This document shows, piece after piece, positions 7,207-16,583 of a DNA stretch of 42,532 nucleotides. Both the position numbers and the translations under genes were made by a program. Each line of letters starts with the position of its first letter. Position 1 is the first letter of the stretch. The notes under the pieces were generated by a model. The model saw only the letters and a program-made list of their open reading frames with translations, did not search any database and was not told the origin of the DNA. The DNA comes from Sunxiuqinia dokdonensis (GTDB lineage: Bacteria > Bacteroidota > Bacteroidia > Bacteroidales > Prolixibacteraceae). The stretch spans positions 1-42,532 of the forward strand of contig NZ_LGIA01000145.1 of NCBI RefSeq assembly GCF_001270965.1, read 5' to 3'.

Positions 7207-9534
7207 CTAGTTAAACAGCTTCAGTCCAAAATAGATGGTTCGTGGTTTCGAAGGTCCGTAAACATAGTTGCTGTCGCGATATTTTCCCTGGTCAAAATCA
7301 TCCTGATATTGGTTGAAGAGGTTGCTGACTCCGCCAAAAAATTGCAGTTTCGAATCGAGGTGAGGCAAATTGAAATCGTAGGACAATTTCAAATTGGTTT
7401 CCCAAAACGGATCCGATTCAAACAGCAGATCTTGTTCCGGAGTGCCGGCGTCACCGGGCAGTCCGTAATGCGGAATGAGCATCGTGCCCGTGTACAAGCC
7501 CGATAAAGTTGCAGTAAGCGGGCTTTCGGGCGTAAACGCGATGGTATAATACCCATAGGCATTGGGACTGCGCAGAAAATCTCTGGTTCCGTCAATTTCC
7601 GTTGACCAGGCCACCGTTTGTTCGTATTGGCTTTTTTGAAGGGTCAGTCCCGCTTCCAGCTGGAGTTGCTGATTGAAGTTGGCGCGAGCCTCAAACGTTC
7701 CTCCAAGCACTTCCGATTTTCCTCCGTTTCGTTTTTCAAGAATTGAATTTCCGTCAGGGGTGTTGTCCAGCTCCTCCAAAATAAACGCATCGTTGAGTAC
7801 GGTATAAAACCCTTCGATGGTAAAGCCATAAATGTGCGTTTCTGTAGCGCGGTCCCAATTCAGCGAGCTGCTCAAGCTTTGCGAACGTTCCTCTTTTAAA
7901 TTGTCGGCCAGTTGCACCTGCTGAATGCCGCCTCCGGAAAAGGCAATGTGCATGTCGGTGTCGAAAGCCTGGGGCGCCCGAAAGCCGGTTGACCAGGACA
8001 GGCGGAACTGGCTTTCCTGGTTGAACTTATACAAGGCCGACAAGCGCGGATTCAAAATAATCCGGTCCACATAGTTGTGCTGATCGCCCCGCACGCCGCT
8101 AAGCAAGGTTAATTTTGAATTGACCGACCAATCACTTTGAAGGTAGAACCCGGTGTTTTTCGAGGTCTGATCCAGCAAATAATCGTAGGTTTCAATTTCA
8201 TCCATCACGTCATCGTAGTTGTATTCCAAACCGGTTGTGATGACGTTGAGCCCGCCCAAAAAATCATAGAGGGTGTGGTTCAACTGAATTCCTCCCATGA
8301 ACGTATTGTTTTTGGTATTCCCATAAGGCGGCAAGGCGTAATGGGCAGCCAGCTCTGTCGGGTCGTCGGGCAAAATGCCGGTGTAGTGCTTGCGCTTGGT
8401 GTACTGCCCCGCAAAAAAAGCTGCCAGGCTGGTTCTGTTATTCTCAAAATCGAGCGTATAGTCCGCACCACCCATCAAAATGTCGTGGGTGCGTTCTTCC
8501 GACTGATCGGCCAGGTAGGCGGGGTCATCATTCCGGTTTCCGCCCCGCCGGTATTCATGCAAACTGGCCATGTTGACTTCCAGTTTTTGGTTTTGGTTGA
8601 GCCTGAAATAAGAGTTAAACCCAAACGAATTGTTCTGCAATGCCGGCATCTCTGAATAGCCATCGTCGTTGTGATCGTAGGATTGACGGTCTCTTCGCGA
8701 CACGAAAATGGTTGCCCCCGCATTGCGCTGCGTGCTCAGCAGGGTGATGTTTCCATTGATGTTGTTGTCGTTGGCCTGCCCATTGATGGTGGCGTTGCTC
8801 ATGGATAAATCGTAGGCATTACGCGACGGAAACTTGGTGATCACATTGACCGTTCCTCCAATGGCACTTGAGCCATACAAAGCCGATGCGCCACCTCGGA
8901 CGACCTCAATCCGCTCAACCATTTCCGTGGGGATTTGCTCCAGCCCGTACAAACCGGTCAATGGGCTGAAAATGGGCCGGCTGTTAATTAAAATCTGCGA
9001 ATAGGCTCCGCCCAGTCCATTCATACGCAACTGGGTATAGTTGCAGGTTTGACAGTCGGTTTCCATCCGAAGCCCCGGTTGAAAACTGAGTCCTTCCGAA
9101 ATCGTATTGGCCTGCACGTAATCAAATATTTTTGAGTCGATGACGTTGACAATGACCGCCGATTCGGTTTGGCGCTTGAAGGTCTTTGTTCCGGTAACCA
9201 CCACTTCGTCAACAGCCAGGCTTTGTTTCTCGAGCTCAAAGTTCAGCTCAATACTTTGCCCCTTGACAAGGTTGACGGATTTCTTTACAGGCTTGTAACC
9301 AATCATTTTGGCCACCAGCGTGTGTTGTCCTATCGGAAGGTTCACCAGCAAGTAGTGACCGGTTTCGTCGGTTACCGTGCCATAATTGGTGCCATCCAGG
9401 TAAATGTTGACAAAAGGAATATGTTCACCGTCCGACTGCACATCGCCAAAAACATTGGCATCGGTTTTTTGTGCGGCCAGGTTGAATGGATTTAAAAGGA
9501 AGGTTATAGAAAATAACAATACAATACGTTTCAT
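7207..9534 (-). CDS. TonB-dependent outer-membrane receptor
   Basis: Predicted 775-residue active-transport receptor of the outer membrane. It has a signal peptide (MKRIVLLFSITFLL..., ending near LAAQ), then a carboxypeptidase-regulatory-like beta-sandwich (about 25-105, with YLVNLPIGQHTLVAKMIGY), a TonB-box-like DEVVVTGT segment, a plug domain (about 120-225, with RMNGLGG, VERIEVVRGGASALYGSSAIGGTVNV) and a 22-strand-type barrel ending in the aromatic tail GLKLFN. A CQTC motif sits in the plug at the usual position of the QLRMNG region. The plug resembles cobalamin/haem/siderophore-type receptors of Bacteroidota more than SusC, and no SusD partner is adjacent. The substrate cannot be assigned. 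The ATG at 9534 starts the signal peptide; the ten upstream in-frame codons were excluded. The gene appears to stand alone. Confidence 0.93.
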   Translation of the reverse strand: MKRIVLLFSITFLLNPFNLAAQKTDANVFGDVQSDGEHIPFVNIYLDGTNYGTVTDETGHYLLVNLPIGQHTLVAKMIGYKPVKKSVNLVKGQSIELNFELEKQSLAVDEVVVTGTKTFKRQTESAVIVNVIDSKIFDYVQANTISEGLSFQPGLRMETDCQTCNYTQLRMNGLGGAYSQILINSRPIFSPLTGLYGLEQIPTEMVERIEVVRGGASALYGSSAIGGTVNVITKFPSRNAYDLSMSNATINGQANDNNINGNITLLSTQRNAGATIFVSRRDRQSYDHNDDGYSEMPALQNNSFGFNSYFRLNQNQKLEVNMASLHEYRRGGNRNDDPAYLADQSEERTHDILMGGADYTLDFENNRTSLAAFFAGQYTKRKHYTGILPDDPTELAAHYALPPYGNTKNNTFMGGIQLNHTLYDFLGGLNVITTGLEYNYDDVMDEIETYDYLLDQTSKNTGFYLQSDWSVNSKLTLLSGVRGDQHNYVDRIILNPRLSALYKFNQESQFRLSWSTGFRAPQAFDTDMHIAFSGGGIQQVQLADNLKEERSQSLSSSLNWDRATETHIYGFTIEGFYTVLNDAFILEELDNTPDGNSILEKRNGGKSEVLGGTFEARANFNQQLQLEAGLTLQKSQYEQTVAWSTEIDGTRDFLRSPNAYGYYTIAFTPESPLTATLSGLYTGTMLIPHYGLPGDAGTPEQDLLFESDPFWETNLKLSYDFNLPHLDSKLQFFGGVSNLFNQYQDDFDQGKYRDSNYVYGPSKPRTIYFGLKLFN

Positions 9535-9608
9535 GATATTTAACTGTTGGATTAATCCACTCAAACCAGAATTTGCTGCAAATGTTTTTGAAAATAAAGT
9601 CGATTTGA

Positions 9609-9616
9609 CAAATTTA
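9609..9616 (-). promoter_or_regulatory. Candidate -7 element for the TonB receptor gene
   Basis: On the minus strand this reads TAAATTTG, an exact TAnnTTTG match about 75 bp before the receptor ATG. The -33 region is only T-rich (TTTTTAT), so this is a moderate call. Confidence 0.33.
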
Positions 9617-9801
9617 ATCCAAGCATAACAGTTTGCATAAAAATGTTAAAAGATGGATTTTGGTTGTTTTATATTAAACCAACAGAATTTTATGATGTTA
9701 TCATTAAATGTGAGATTTGAAGCATAGGTGTGTTTTTCATTATATCGATGTTTTTTATTTCTTTGCAAATTATTATTCAAAATCAATCTAAATAGTTTAA
9801 A

Positions 9802-10395
9802 ATGGCAATTACTAAAAACAAGATGGTTTCTTTGACTTACGATTTGAGAATCGAAGGAGCGAATGGAGAAATGATTGAACAGGCAACGGCCGAGAAACCA
9901 CTAAACTTTGTTTATGGTGCTGGCTTGATGATGCCAAAATTTGAAGCGCTTTTGGAAGGGCTGGAACAAGGCAACGACTTCAATATAAATCTTTCATGCG
10001 ACGAAGCATATGGCCAAATCGATGAAAACGCCATCGTAGATCTTCCCAAACACCTGTTTTTGGTGGAAGGAAAATTTGATGATGAAATCATAAAAGTAGG
10101 CAACACGGTTCCAATGATGAGTGCCAGCGGACAGCGTATGAATGGCTTGGTACTTGAAATTACCGACGACATTGTAAAAATGGATTTTAATCATCCGCTG
10201 GCTGGCGAAGATTTGTTCTTCAAAGGTAAAGTGCTGGAAGTTCGTGATGCAACGGACGAAGAAATTGCAGCAACTGTTCAAGGTGGATGCGGCTGCGGAA
10301 GCGGTGGCAGTTGTAACGATGGCGGCTGCGGTTGCGAAGATGAATCGTGTGCAACTGAAGGCGCTAACGCTGGTGGTTGTGGCTGCGGTTGTTAA
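9802..10395 (+). CDS. SlyD-like FKBP-type peptidyl-prolyl isomerase with Cys/Gly-rich tail
   Basis: Cytoplasmic prolyl isomerase/chaperone. The 197-residue product has the split FKBP fold of SlyD: an N-terminal half (about 1-70, with PLNFVYGAGLMMPKFEALLEG and EAYG), an inserted-flap domain (about 75-125) and the closing strand with the conserved DFNHPLAG motif (about 135-142). The last 35 residues are glycine-rich and hold nine cysteines in GCGCG-type clusters, which suggests metal binding, as in SlyD, whose tail is His/Cys-rich. In SlyD the tail supports nickel delivery; no nickel enzyme is nearby, so the metal is unknown. A rho-independent-type hairpin follows 24 bp after the stop. The start ATG at 9802 has an A-rich upstream region typical of the phylum. 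Confidence 0.94.
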   Translation: MAITKNKMVSLTYDLRIEGANGEMIEQATAEKPLNFVYGAGLMMPKFEALLEGLEQGNDFNINLSCDEAYGQIDENAIVDLPKHLFLVEGKFDDEIIKVGNTVPMMSASGQRMNGLVLEITDDIVKMDFNHPLAGEDLFFKGKVLEVRDATDEEIAATVQGGCGCGSGGSCNDGGCGCEDESCATEGANAGGCGCGC

Positions 10396-10418
10396 GAATC
10401 AGGATACGAATGCTCATT

Positions 10419-10452
10419 ATTGCTTCTGAGCAATCGGAAGCAATACTTTTTT
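10419..10452 (+). terminator. Rho-independent terminator or attenuator between the FKBP gene and aroC
   Basis: The arms ATTGCTTC (10419-10426) and GAAGCAAT (10437-10444) pair perfectly around a 10-base loop and are followed by TTTTTT at 10447-10452. The structure ends only 11 bp before the aroC ATG. It should therefore either end the FKBP transcript or control read-through into aroC. Confidence 0.75.
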
Positions 10453-10463
10453 AATCGACAGGC

Positions 10464-11537
10464 ATGAATAGCTTCGGACAAATTTTCAGGTTAACCTCTT
10501 TTGGTGAATCGCACGGTGTTGGAATTGGAGGAATCATCGATGGCTGCCCGGCAGGTGTCGAAATCGATCTTGATTTCATTCAAAATGAATTGGATCGGCG
10601 GAAACCCGGCCAATCAAAAATCACAACCCAACGACAAGAATCCGACCAGGTTGAATTTTTATCAGGTATTTTTGAAGGGAAAACCCAGGGAACACCCATT
10701 GGTTTTCTGATCAGAAATAAAGATCAACATTCGAACGATTACAATAACCTGAAAGATGTGTTTCGTCCGTCGCATGCCGACTATACTTACCTGAAGAAGT
10801 ACGGAAGCCGCGATCATCGCGGAGGTGGTCGTTCTTCGGCCCGCGAAACCATTGCCCGTGTTGTGGCCGGGTCAATCGCCAAACTGATGTTGAAGCAGTT
10901 TGATGTCAGCGTTCATGCATTTGTTCAGCGAGTGGGCGACGTGGAGCTTGCCAAGAGCTACAAAGAGCTGGATTTGAACCAGACCGACAGCAACATTGTG
11001 CGTTGTCCAGATCCTGAGACGGCTGAAAAGATGATTGCCCGGATCGAAGTGGCCGGAAAAAACCACGATACGGTTGGCGGCATTGTTCAAGGAGTCATTC
11101 AAGGTGTGCCGGTTGGATTGGGAGAACCTGTGTTTAATAAATTACATGCCGATTTGGGACATGCCATGTTGGGAATTAACGCAGTAAAAGGATTTGAATA
11201 CGGATCAGGATTTGAAGGAACCCGGCTAAGTGGTTCGGAACACAACGATGTGTTTATCAAATCGGATAGCGGTATTCGTACAAAAACCAACCACTCCGGA
11301 GGTATTCAAGGCGGAATATCCAATGGTGAAGATATTTATTTCAATGTGGCATTCAAGCCCATTGCGACCTTGCTGAAGGAGCAGCAAACCGTCGATAAAG
11401 AAGAAAATGAAGTGACGATTAATCCCAAAGGACGTCACGATCCCTGTGTGTTACCACGTGCTGTCCCTATTGTTGAAGCCATGGCAGCTCTGGTTATTGC
11501 TGATCATTATTTACTGAATAAAATAAATCAAAGTTAA
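10464..11537 (+). CDS. aroC: Chorismate synthase
   Basis: Catalyses the last step of the shikimate pathway, the flavin-dependent conversion of 5-enolpyruvylshikimate 3-phosphate to chorismate. The 357-residue length is typical. Conserved signatures include the N-terminal [17 protein letters not shown], the PSHADYTY and [10 protein letters not shown] region (about 110-135), GFEYGSGF, and the C-terminal [21 protein letters not shown] stretch, split here only by normal family variation. The ATG at 10464 matches the usual [11 protein letters not shown] start. The stop codon is directly followed by the start of the DUF134 gene, so the two are probably translated together. No other aro genes are nearby. 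Confidence 0.98.
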   Translation: MNSFGQIFRLTSFGESHGVGIGGIIDGCPAGVEIDLDFIQNELDRRKPGQSKITTQRQESDQVEFLSGIFEGKTQGTPIGFLIRNKDQHSNDYNNLKDVFRPSHADYTYLKKYGSRDHRGGGRSSARETIARVVAGSIAKLMLKQFDVSVHAFVQRVGDVELAKSYKELDLNQTDSNIVRCPDPETAEKMIARIEVAGKNHDTVGGIVQGVIQGVPVGLGEPVFNKLHADLGHAMLGINAVKGFEYGSGFEGTRLSGSEHNDVFIKSDSGIRTKTNHSGGIQGGISNGEDIYFNVAFKPIATLLKEQQTVDKEENEVTINPKGRHDPCVLPRAVPIVEAMAALVIADHYLLNKINQS

Positions 11538-11948
11538 ATGCCTCGCAAAAAAAGACAAAGACGCCTTTTGGCGCCACCTTCCGTAAAAGGTTTTTCCGTA
11601 TTTGGACCGAAAAACAGAGCTGAGCAAGTCGTTCTATTCTTCGAAGAGTATGAGGCCATTAAGTTGCTGGATTTCGATAATCTAACCCAAGAGGAAGCTG
11701 CGGTGTGTATGGAGGTTTCTCGCCCAACATTAACCAGGATTTATGAAGCTGCCCGTAATAAAGTAGCCAAAGCCATGGTTGAAGGCAAGGACTTGCTCAT
11801 TCGTGGTGGTAATTTCCAATTCGACGAGAACTGGTATCGTTGCAACGATTGTAGTGCCAAGTTTAATATGGCCAAAGCCGATGAAAATTGTCCGGTATGC
11901 CATTCAAAGAAAATTATTTCATTGAACGCATATTACCAGGAAAATTAA
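11538..11948 (+). CDS. DUF134 family HTH/zinc-ribbon protein
   Basis: A 136-residue probable DNA-binding protein of unknown target. An N-terminal basic stretch (PRKKRQRR) is followed by a sigma-70-region-4-like helix-turn-helix (about 40-80, with LTQEEAAVCMEVSRPTLTRIYEAARNKVA-type sequence) and a C-terminal zinc ribbon with the cysteine pairs CNDC and CPVC (about 103-126). Family members often sit beside iron-sulfur or dinitrogenase-cofactor-like genes; here the partner is aroC, with the start codon directly abutting the aroC stop. The stop codon overlaps that of the convergent symporter gene within a shared TTAA. The function is not known, and a regulatory role is inference from the HTH. Confidence 0.9.
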   Translation: MPRKKRQRRLLAPPSVKGFSVFGPKNRAEQVVLFFEEYEAIKLLDFDNLTQEEAAVCMEVSRPTLTRIYEAARNKVAKAMVEGKDLLIRGGNFQFDENWYRCNDCSAKFNMAKADENCPVCHSKKIISLNAYYQEN

Positions 11949-13363
11949 ACTTGCAGCGATTCTCCTTCACTTTTTGCAATGATGACCGCACCGCAACTGT
12001 CGCTCCAAACGTTGGTTGCCGTGCGGAACATGTCTAAAATCCGGTCAACCGCCAGGATCAATCCAATGCCTTCCAGCGGAAGTCCCACGGCTGTTAATAT
12101 GACGGTGATCATCACCAGACCGGCCATTGGAATTGCCGCTGCACCAATAGATGCCAACAACGCAGTAGCCACAATGATGGCTTGCTGAACAATACTTAAA
12201 TCGTGCCCATAAGCTTGCGCGATAAAAATAGCCGCAACACATTCGTAAAGCGCCGTACCATCCATGTTGATTGTCGCGCCAAGCGGCAGCGTAAAACTGC
12301 TGATTTTATTAGACACCCCGGACTTAGATTCTACTGCATCGATGGTCAAAGGCAAGGTAGCGCCCGACGATGAAGTGGAAAAAGCCGTGAGCAGGGGAGT
12401 GGTCATATTTTTGAAATGCTTTCGTGGATTAATTTTTCCTGTAAATTTTAACAAAAGTGGGAGTGTGACGAAGAAATGCACGCCCAACGCCAGAATCACG
12501 GTTCCCATATAGATTCCCATGCGCGACATCAGCCCGGTCAAATCATCCTGATCGGCAATCACTTTGGCTACAATTCCAAAAATCCCCAGTGGGGTGAAGC
12601 GAATGATGAACAGCGTGATTTTCATCATGACATCGAATATGGCGTTGAACGCTTTTTTCAGGACTTCCCGGTTTACAACATCGATCTTGGTGATGAAGAA
12701 GCCAAACAGCACGGCAAAAAAGATGATGGAGAGCATATCACTATTGGTAAAAGCCTGAAAGATATTCTCCGGAACAATCTCAATTAAGATTTCACGAAAG
12801 GAACGCTGCTTTTCCACCAAGCCCTCCACTTCTTCCTGAAAGTTCAAATCGGCTCCGAGCCCCGGCTTAAACAAATTGACAAAAAACAAGCCGGTGACAA
12901 TAGCCAACATCGAGGTCAACAAATAATACCCCATCGTTTTCAAACCCAGTCTCCCTAAATTTTTGCCTGTGCCAATGTTGGTAATTCCTGAAATCAAAGA
13001 GCTTAATATCAACGGTATAATGAGCATTTTCAACGAACGAAGAAATAGATCGCCCATCCAGCTGATGGCGTTTACTTCAGGATTGTTGTAGCTCGATTTT
13101 CGAATACCTGCCTGGTAGGTATCATATTCTTCCTGCGTGAGCGCCTGGCGTAAGTTAGTTTGAAAATCCTTCATGGTCGAAAACTGCCTTCCGTCATACA
13201 CTTCAAGCTTTTCAATCACCTGAGCCGGAAGTTTTTTCTTGGCCAGCTCGTTCAGCGTTCCCTGATCGAACGTGTAGTTTGTAGGAAAAAGAATACCGTA
13301 GATAACCGACAGAACGAGTGCGATCAAAATTTGCCAGTGGAGCTCCAGTTTGAATAAACGCAT
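11945..13363 (-). CDS. Dicarboxylate/amino acid:cation symporter (DAACS/GltP family)
   Basis: Inner-membrane sodium- or proton-coupled transporter for glutamate/aspartate or C4-dicarboxylates. The 472-residue product has about eight membrane helices plus two re-entrant hairpins. The serine-rich hairpin motif [10 protein letters not shown] and the NMDG motif in TM7 ([13 protein letters not shown]) are both intact, which supports transport activity. Unusually for the family, a predicted extracytoplasmic insert of about 60-70 charged residues lies between the first two membrane helices (about 28-95, rich in Lys/Glu/Gln). The precise substrate cannot be read from sequence. A well-spaced promoter lies just upstream. 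The 3' end overlaps the convergent DUF134 gene by four bases. Confidence 0.94.
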   Translation of the reverse strand: MRLFKLELHWQILIALVLSVIYGILFPTNYTFDQGTLNELAKKKLPAQVIEKLEVYDGRQFSTMKDFQTNLRQALTQEEYDTYQAGIRKSSYNNPEVNAISWMGDLFLRSLKMLIIPLILSSLISGITNIGTGKNLGRLGLKTMGYYLLTSMLAIVTGLFFVNLFKPGLGADLNFQEEVEGLVEKQRSFREILIEIVPENIFQAFTNSDMLSIIFFAVLFGFFITKIDVVNREVLKKAFNAIFDVMMKITLFIIRFTPLGIFGIVAKVIADQDDLTGLMSRMGIYMGTVILALGVHFFVTLPLLLKFTGKINPRKHFKNMTTPLLTAFSTSSSGATLPLTIDAVESKSGVSNKISSFTLPLGATINMDGTALYECVAAIFIAQAYGHDLSIVQQAIIVATALLASIGAAAIPMAGLVMITVILTAVGLPLEGIGLILAVDRILDMFRTATNVWSDSCGAVIIAKSEGESLQV

Positions 13364-13384
13364 GGGTAATTATTGAGATTTCTA

Positions 13385-13415
13385 CAAAACTAACTTTTTA
13401 TACCATGCTCTGCAA
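13385..13415 (-). promoter_or_regulatory. Bacteroidota-type promoter of the symporter gene
   Basis: On the minus strand a TTG -33 element (13413-13415) is separated by 20 bp from TAGTTTTG (13385-13392), an exact TAnnTTTG -7 box. The spacing and both boxes fit the Bacteroidota sigma-ABfr consensus. The -7 box is 21 bp from the symporter ATG. Confidence 0.55.
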
Positions 13416-13437
13416 CATCCTTTTTATATCTAAAACT

Positions 13438-13450
13438 TGCTATTTTAGCA
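13438..13450. promoter_or_regulatory. Palindrome upstream of fucI, possible regulator operator
   Basis: TGCTA-TTT-TAGCA is a perfect short palindrome 47 bp upstream of the fucI ATG, in the place expected for the GntR regulator encoded at the end of this block to act. A different palindrome, ATTTGT-AAA-ACAAAT, lies at 16542-16556 before fucP. The two do not share a sequence, so assignment to the regulator is speculative. Confidence 0.25.
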
Positions 13451-13497
13451 GCACAGTACAGGACAATACAAAAACTCTCAAAATAAATGATAAAACT

Positions 13498-15279
13498 ATG
13501 AATAGCAGATTAATCGGGCGTTTGCCTAAAGTTGGGATTCGGCCAGTAATTGATGGCCGGGAGCGGGGAGTCCGCGAATCATTGGAAGTTCAAACCATGA
13601 ATTTGGCCAAAGCTGCGGCCAGACTCATTGAGGAAAACCTGCGATTCCCGTCGGGGGAACAAGTGGAATGTGTGATTGCGGATACAACAATTGGCGGCGT
13701 GGCTGATGCAGCGCTTTGTGCCGACAAGTTTCAACGCGAAGGTGTCGGTGTTTCACTGACCGTTACCCCTTGCTGGTGTTACGGAACCGAAGTCATGGAC
13801 AGCGACCCGTTGATGCCTAAAGCCGTTTGGGGATTCAATGGAACCGAGCGTCCCGGTGCGGTCTACCTGGCGGCGGCCCTGGCCGGATACACGCAGAAAG
13901 GCTTACCAGCTTTTGGTATTTATGGTCGCGATGTGCAGGATGCCGGCGATACATCCATCCCGGATGATGTGCGCGAAAAGATTCTACGCTTTACAAAAGC
14001 GGCATTGGCTTCGGCTCAAATCAAAGGCAAATCTTATCTGTCCATCGGCTACACGTCCATGGGAATCGCTGGCTCCATGGTCGATGCCAACTTTTTTCAG
14101 GACTACCTGGGTATGAGAACCGAGTTCGTTGAATCGATTGAACTGATTCGCCGGATGGAAGAAGGCATTTACGACCATGAAGAGTATGAAAAAGCATTGG
14201 CTTGGGCTAAAGCGAATTGCCAGGAAGGGGAGGACCCGAATGACCAGCAGAAGCAGCACGATCGGAAACGTAAAGACTGGGAGTGGGAAACCGTGGTGAA
14301 AATGACCTTGATTTGCCGCGACCTGATGATTGGTAACCCGAAGTTGGCCGAAATGGGTTTTGGAGAAGAAGCCCGGGGTCACAATGCCATTGCCGGAGGT
14401 TTCCAGGGGCAACGCCAATGGACTGACTATTATCCGAATGCCGATTTTACGGAAGCCATTTTGAATTCCTCATTCGATTGGAACGGCCTGCGCGAAGCCT
14501 TCGTTTTTGCGACTGAAAATGACAGCCTGAATGCAGTTCCGATGCTGTTCGGCCACCTGTTAACCAATACGGCACAGATTTTTTCAGATGTTCGAACCTT
14601 CTGGAGCCCGGAAGCTGTGAAACGTGTGACGGGTAAAGAGCTGATCGGACTGGCGCGAGATGGCGTTATTCACCTGATTAATTCGGGCTCAACCACGCTC
14701 GATGCCACCGCGCAACAAAAAGATTCGGCAGGAAATGCGGTAATGAAACCGTACTGGGATATTTCTGAATCGGAAGCCCAGGCCTGCTTGGACAACACAC
14801 GCTGGTGTCCCGCTGATTTAGGTTACTTCCGTGGCGGTGGCTATTCTTCACAATTTAAAACGGCTGGCAAAATGCCCGTGACCATGTCGCGCATCAACCT
14901 GGTGAAAGGACAGGGGCCTGTGTTGCAAATTGCTGAAGGCTGGACTGTTGAACTTCCGGATGATATCCACCAAAAGCTTGATGCACGAACCAATCCAACC
15001 TGGCCAACCACTTGGTTTGTTCCGCGTTTGAATGACTGTGGAGCCTTCAAGGATGTGTACAGTGTGATGGCCAATTGGGGAGCCAATCACGGCGCCATAT
15101 CCTATGGCCACATTGGAGCTGATTTGATCACGCTGGCTTCCATCCTCCGCATTCCGGTGTCCATGCACAATGTTGATGAGCAGCAGATTTTCCGGCCCAG
15201 CGCCTGGGCTTCATACGGAACCAATAAAGAAGGTGCCGATTACCGGGCCTGTGAAAACTACGGTCCGTTATATGGTTAA
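13498..15279 (+). CDS. fucI: L-fucose isomerase
   Basis: Manganese-dependent ketol isomerase that converts L-fucose to L-fuculose (and often D-arabinose to D-ribulose) in the cytoplasm. The 593-residue product is close to the 591 residues of the E. coli enzyme. Family landmarks are [18 protein letters not shown] at the N-terminus, the [10 protein letters not shown] and [16 protein letters not shown] segments, the active-site regions ENDSLN (Glu) and DVRTFWSP (Asp), and GANHG (His) near the C-terminus. The ATG at 13498 was chosen because the 31 in-frame codons before it have no similarity to the family and cover the probable promoter. The stop overlaps the start of the lipoprotein gene by eight bases. 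Fuculose kinase and fuculose-phosphate aldolase genes are not in the window. Confidence 0.97.
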   Translation: MNSRLIGRLPKVGIRPVIDGRERGVRESLEVQTMNLAKAAARLIEENLRFPSGEQVECVIADTTIGGVADAALCADKFQREGVGVSLTVTPCWCYGTEVMDSDPLMPKAVWGFNGTERPGAVYLAAALAGYTQKGLPAFGIYGRDVQDAGDTSIPDDVREKILRFTKAALASAQIKGKSYLSIGYTSMGIAGSMVDANFFQDYLGMRTEFVESIELIRRMEEGIYDHEEYEKALAWAKANCQEGEDPNDQQKQHDRKRKDWEWETVVKMTLICRDLMIGNPKLAEMGFGEEARGHNAIAGGFQGQRQWTDYYPNADFTEAILNSSFDWNGLREAFVFATENDSLNAVPMLFGHLLTNTAQIFSDVRTFWSPEAVKRVTGKELIGLARDGVIHLINSGSTTLDATAQQKDSAGNAVMKPYWDISESEAQACLDNTRWCPADLGYFRGGGYSSQFKTAGKMPVTMSRINLVKGQGPVLQIAEGWTVELPDDIHQKLDARTNPTWPTTWFVPRLNDCGAFKDVYSVMANWGANHGAISYGHIGADLITLASILRIPVSMHNVDEQQIFRPSAWASYGTNKEGADYRACENYGPLYG

Positions 15280-16549
15280 TCGCAAATTTTCAACTATTTT
15301 GGCAGGCCGAATCATCCTGAATCAATTTCAGTTTAAAATAATATTCAGTCTCCTAATTATCTTATCGGTAGCGGCCTGTGCCACTACCGATAAGAATAAA
15401 AAAGAATCGATGAACTCAAAAAAAGGCCAGTATGGCCATGATTTAGAGCAGCTTCAGAAATATTATTCAACCATTGAACTGGTGGCGGGATCGTCGCGTG
15501 TGGTGCTGGTTCCTGAACTTCAAGGGAGGGTGATGACGAGCTCGACCTTGGGCGCAGAAGGTTTTTCATTTGGATGGATCAACCATGAACTGTTGGGAAC
15601 CACGCAACTATCCGAACAATTTAATCCGTTTGGTGGGGAGGAGCGGTTTTGGATTGGTCCCGAAGGCGGGCAGTTTTCATTTTATTTTGAAATGGGAAAA
15701 GCCATGGAGATGCATAACTGGCGTGTTCCAGAAGCGATTGACACCATGCCGTGGGAGGTGATTGAAGCCAACCAGGAAACCGCCACTTTTCAAAAAGCTT
15801 TTCGACTGAAAAATTACTCAGGTACTAACTTTCACATGGAAGCCACCCGGCGGGTCAGCATCATCGATCCAATCGAGATCGAAGAATATCTTCCCATCAA
15901 AATGGATGAATCCGTTCGGGTAGTCGCTTACGAATCGCTAAATCAGCTTAAAAATACCGGCGCCAGCGATTGGACCAAAGAAACCGGGGCGCCCTCCATC
16001 TGGATGCTTTCCATGTACCAACCCTCGCCGGAAGTGACCATTGTTATCCCTTTCAGAAAAGAGGGCGAAGGGCCCGTACTTACTGACGATTACTTTGGTA
16101 AAGTTCCTTCGGATCGACTCAAGGTGGACGACGGTGTGATCTTTTTTAAGGCTGATGGCAAGTTTCGAAGCAAGATTGGGGTGTCTCCACAGCGGGCATT
16201 GCCAACCCTGGGAAGTTACGATGCCCAAAATAAATGCCTGACCATTCTAATCTGTTCGCTGGATTCAGCATCGACTGATTTTGTCAATTCCTCGTGGAAT
16301 GAATTTCAGAAGGAGCCATTTAAAGGCGATGCCATCAATGCCTACAACGATGGACCTTTGGCTGATGGCGGTCAGCTGGGACCATTTTACGAGCTGGAGT
16401 CCTCTTCGTCGGCTGCCGTACTAAAGGCTGGCGAAGTGAAGATGCATTTTCAGCAAACTTTTCATTTTGAAGGAGACGAAACCAGCTTGAATGCGATTGC
16501 GGAAAAGCTTTTGGGCGTGTCGATCAATCAAATAAAATCAAATTTGTAA
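15272..16549 (+). CDS. Fucose-locus lipoprotein of unknown function (DUF6786-like)
   Basis: A 425-residue predicted lipoprotein with a longish N-region, a hydrophobic segment and a lipobox ending in AAC near residue 35, followed by a charged linker. The mature part is predicted beta-rich. Segments such as [15 protein letters not shown] near its beginning and WINHELL recall the galactose-mutarotase/aldose-epimerase superfold, and I believe it belongs to the Bacteroidota family DUF6786, but I cannot confirm the family by search. It starts within the last eight bases of fucI (ATGGTTAA), which implies translational coupling. Its place between fucI and fucP suggests a role in handling fucose or a fucoside, for example anomer conversion in the periplasm, which is inference. 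The palindrome ATTTGT-AAA-ACAAAT spans its stop codon. Confidence 0.75.
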   Translation: MVNRKFSTILAGRIILNQFQFKIIFSLLIILSVAACATTDKNKKESMNSKKGQYGHDLEQLQKYYSTIELVAGSSRVVLVPELQGRVMTSSTLGAEGFSFGWINHELLGTTQLSEQFNPFGGEERFWIGPEGGQFSFYFEMGKAMEMHNWRVPEAIDTMPWEVIEANQETATFQKAFRLKNYSGTNFHMEATRRVSIIDPIEIEEYLPIKMDESVRVVAYESLNQLKNTGASDWTKETGAPSIWMLSMYQPSPEVTIVIPFRKEGEGPVLTDDYFGKVPSDRLKVDDGVIFFKADGKFRSKIGVSPQRALPTLGSYDAQNKCLTILICSLDSASTDFVNSSWNEFQKEPFKGDAINAYNDGPLADGGQLGPFYELESSSSAAVLKAGEVKMHFQQTFHFEGDETSLNAIAEKLLGVSINQIKSNL

Positions 16550-16583
16550 AACAAATACACTAAACGTACCTAAACTTAACGAC

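Noticed and set aside
6912-7214. Plus-strand 100-codon and minus-strand 79-codon open frames across the 21-bp repeat
   Set aside because: Both are direct translations of the tandem repeat, kept open because the unit length is a multiple of three; no family or start signal supports them.
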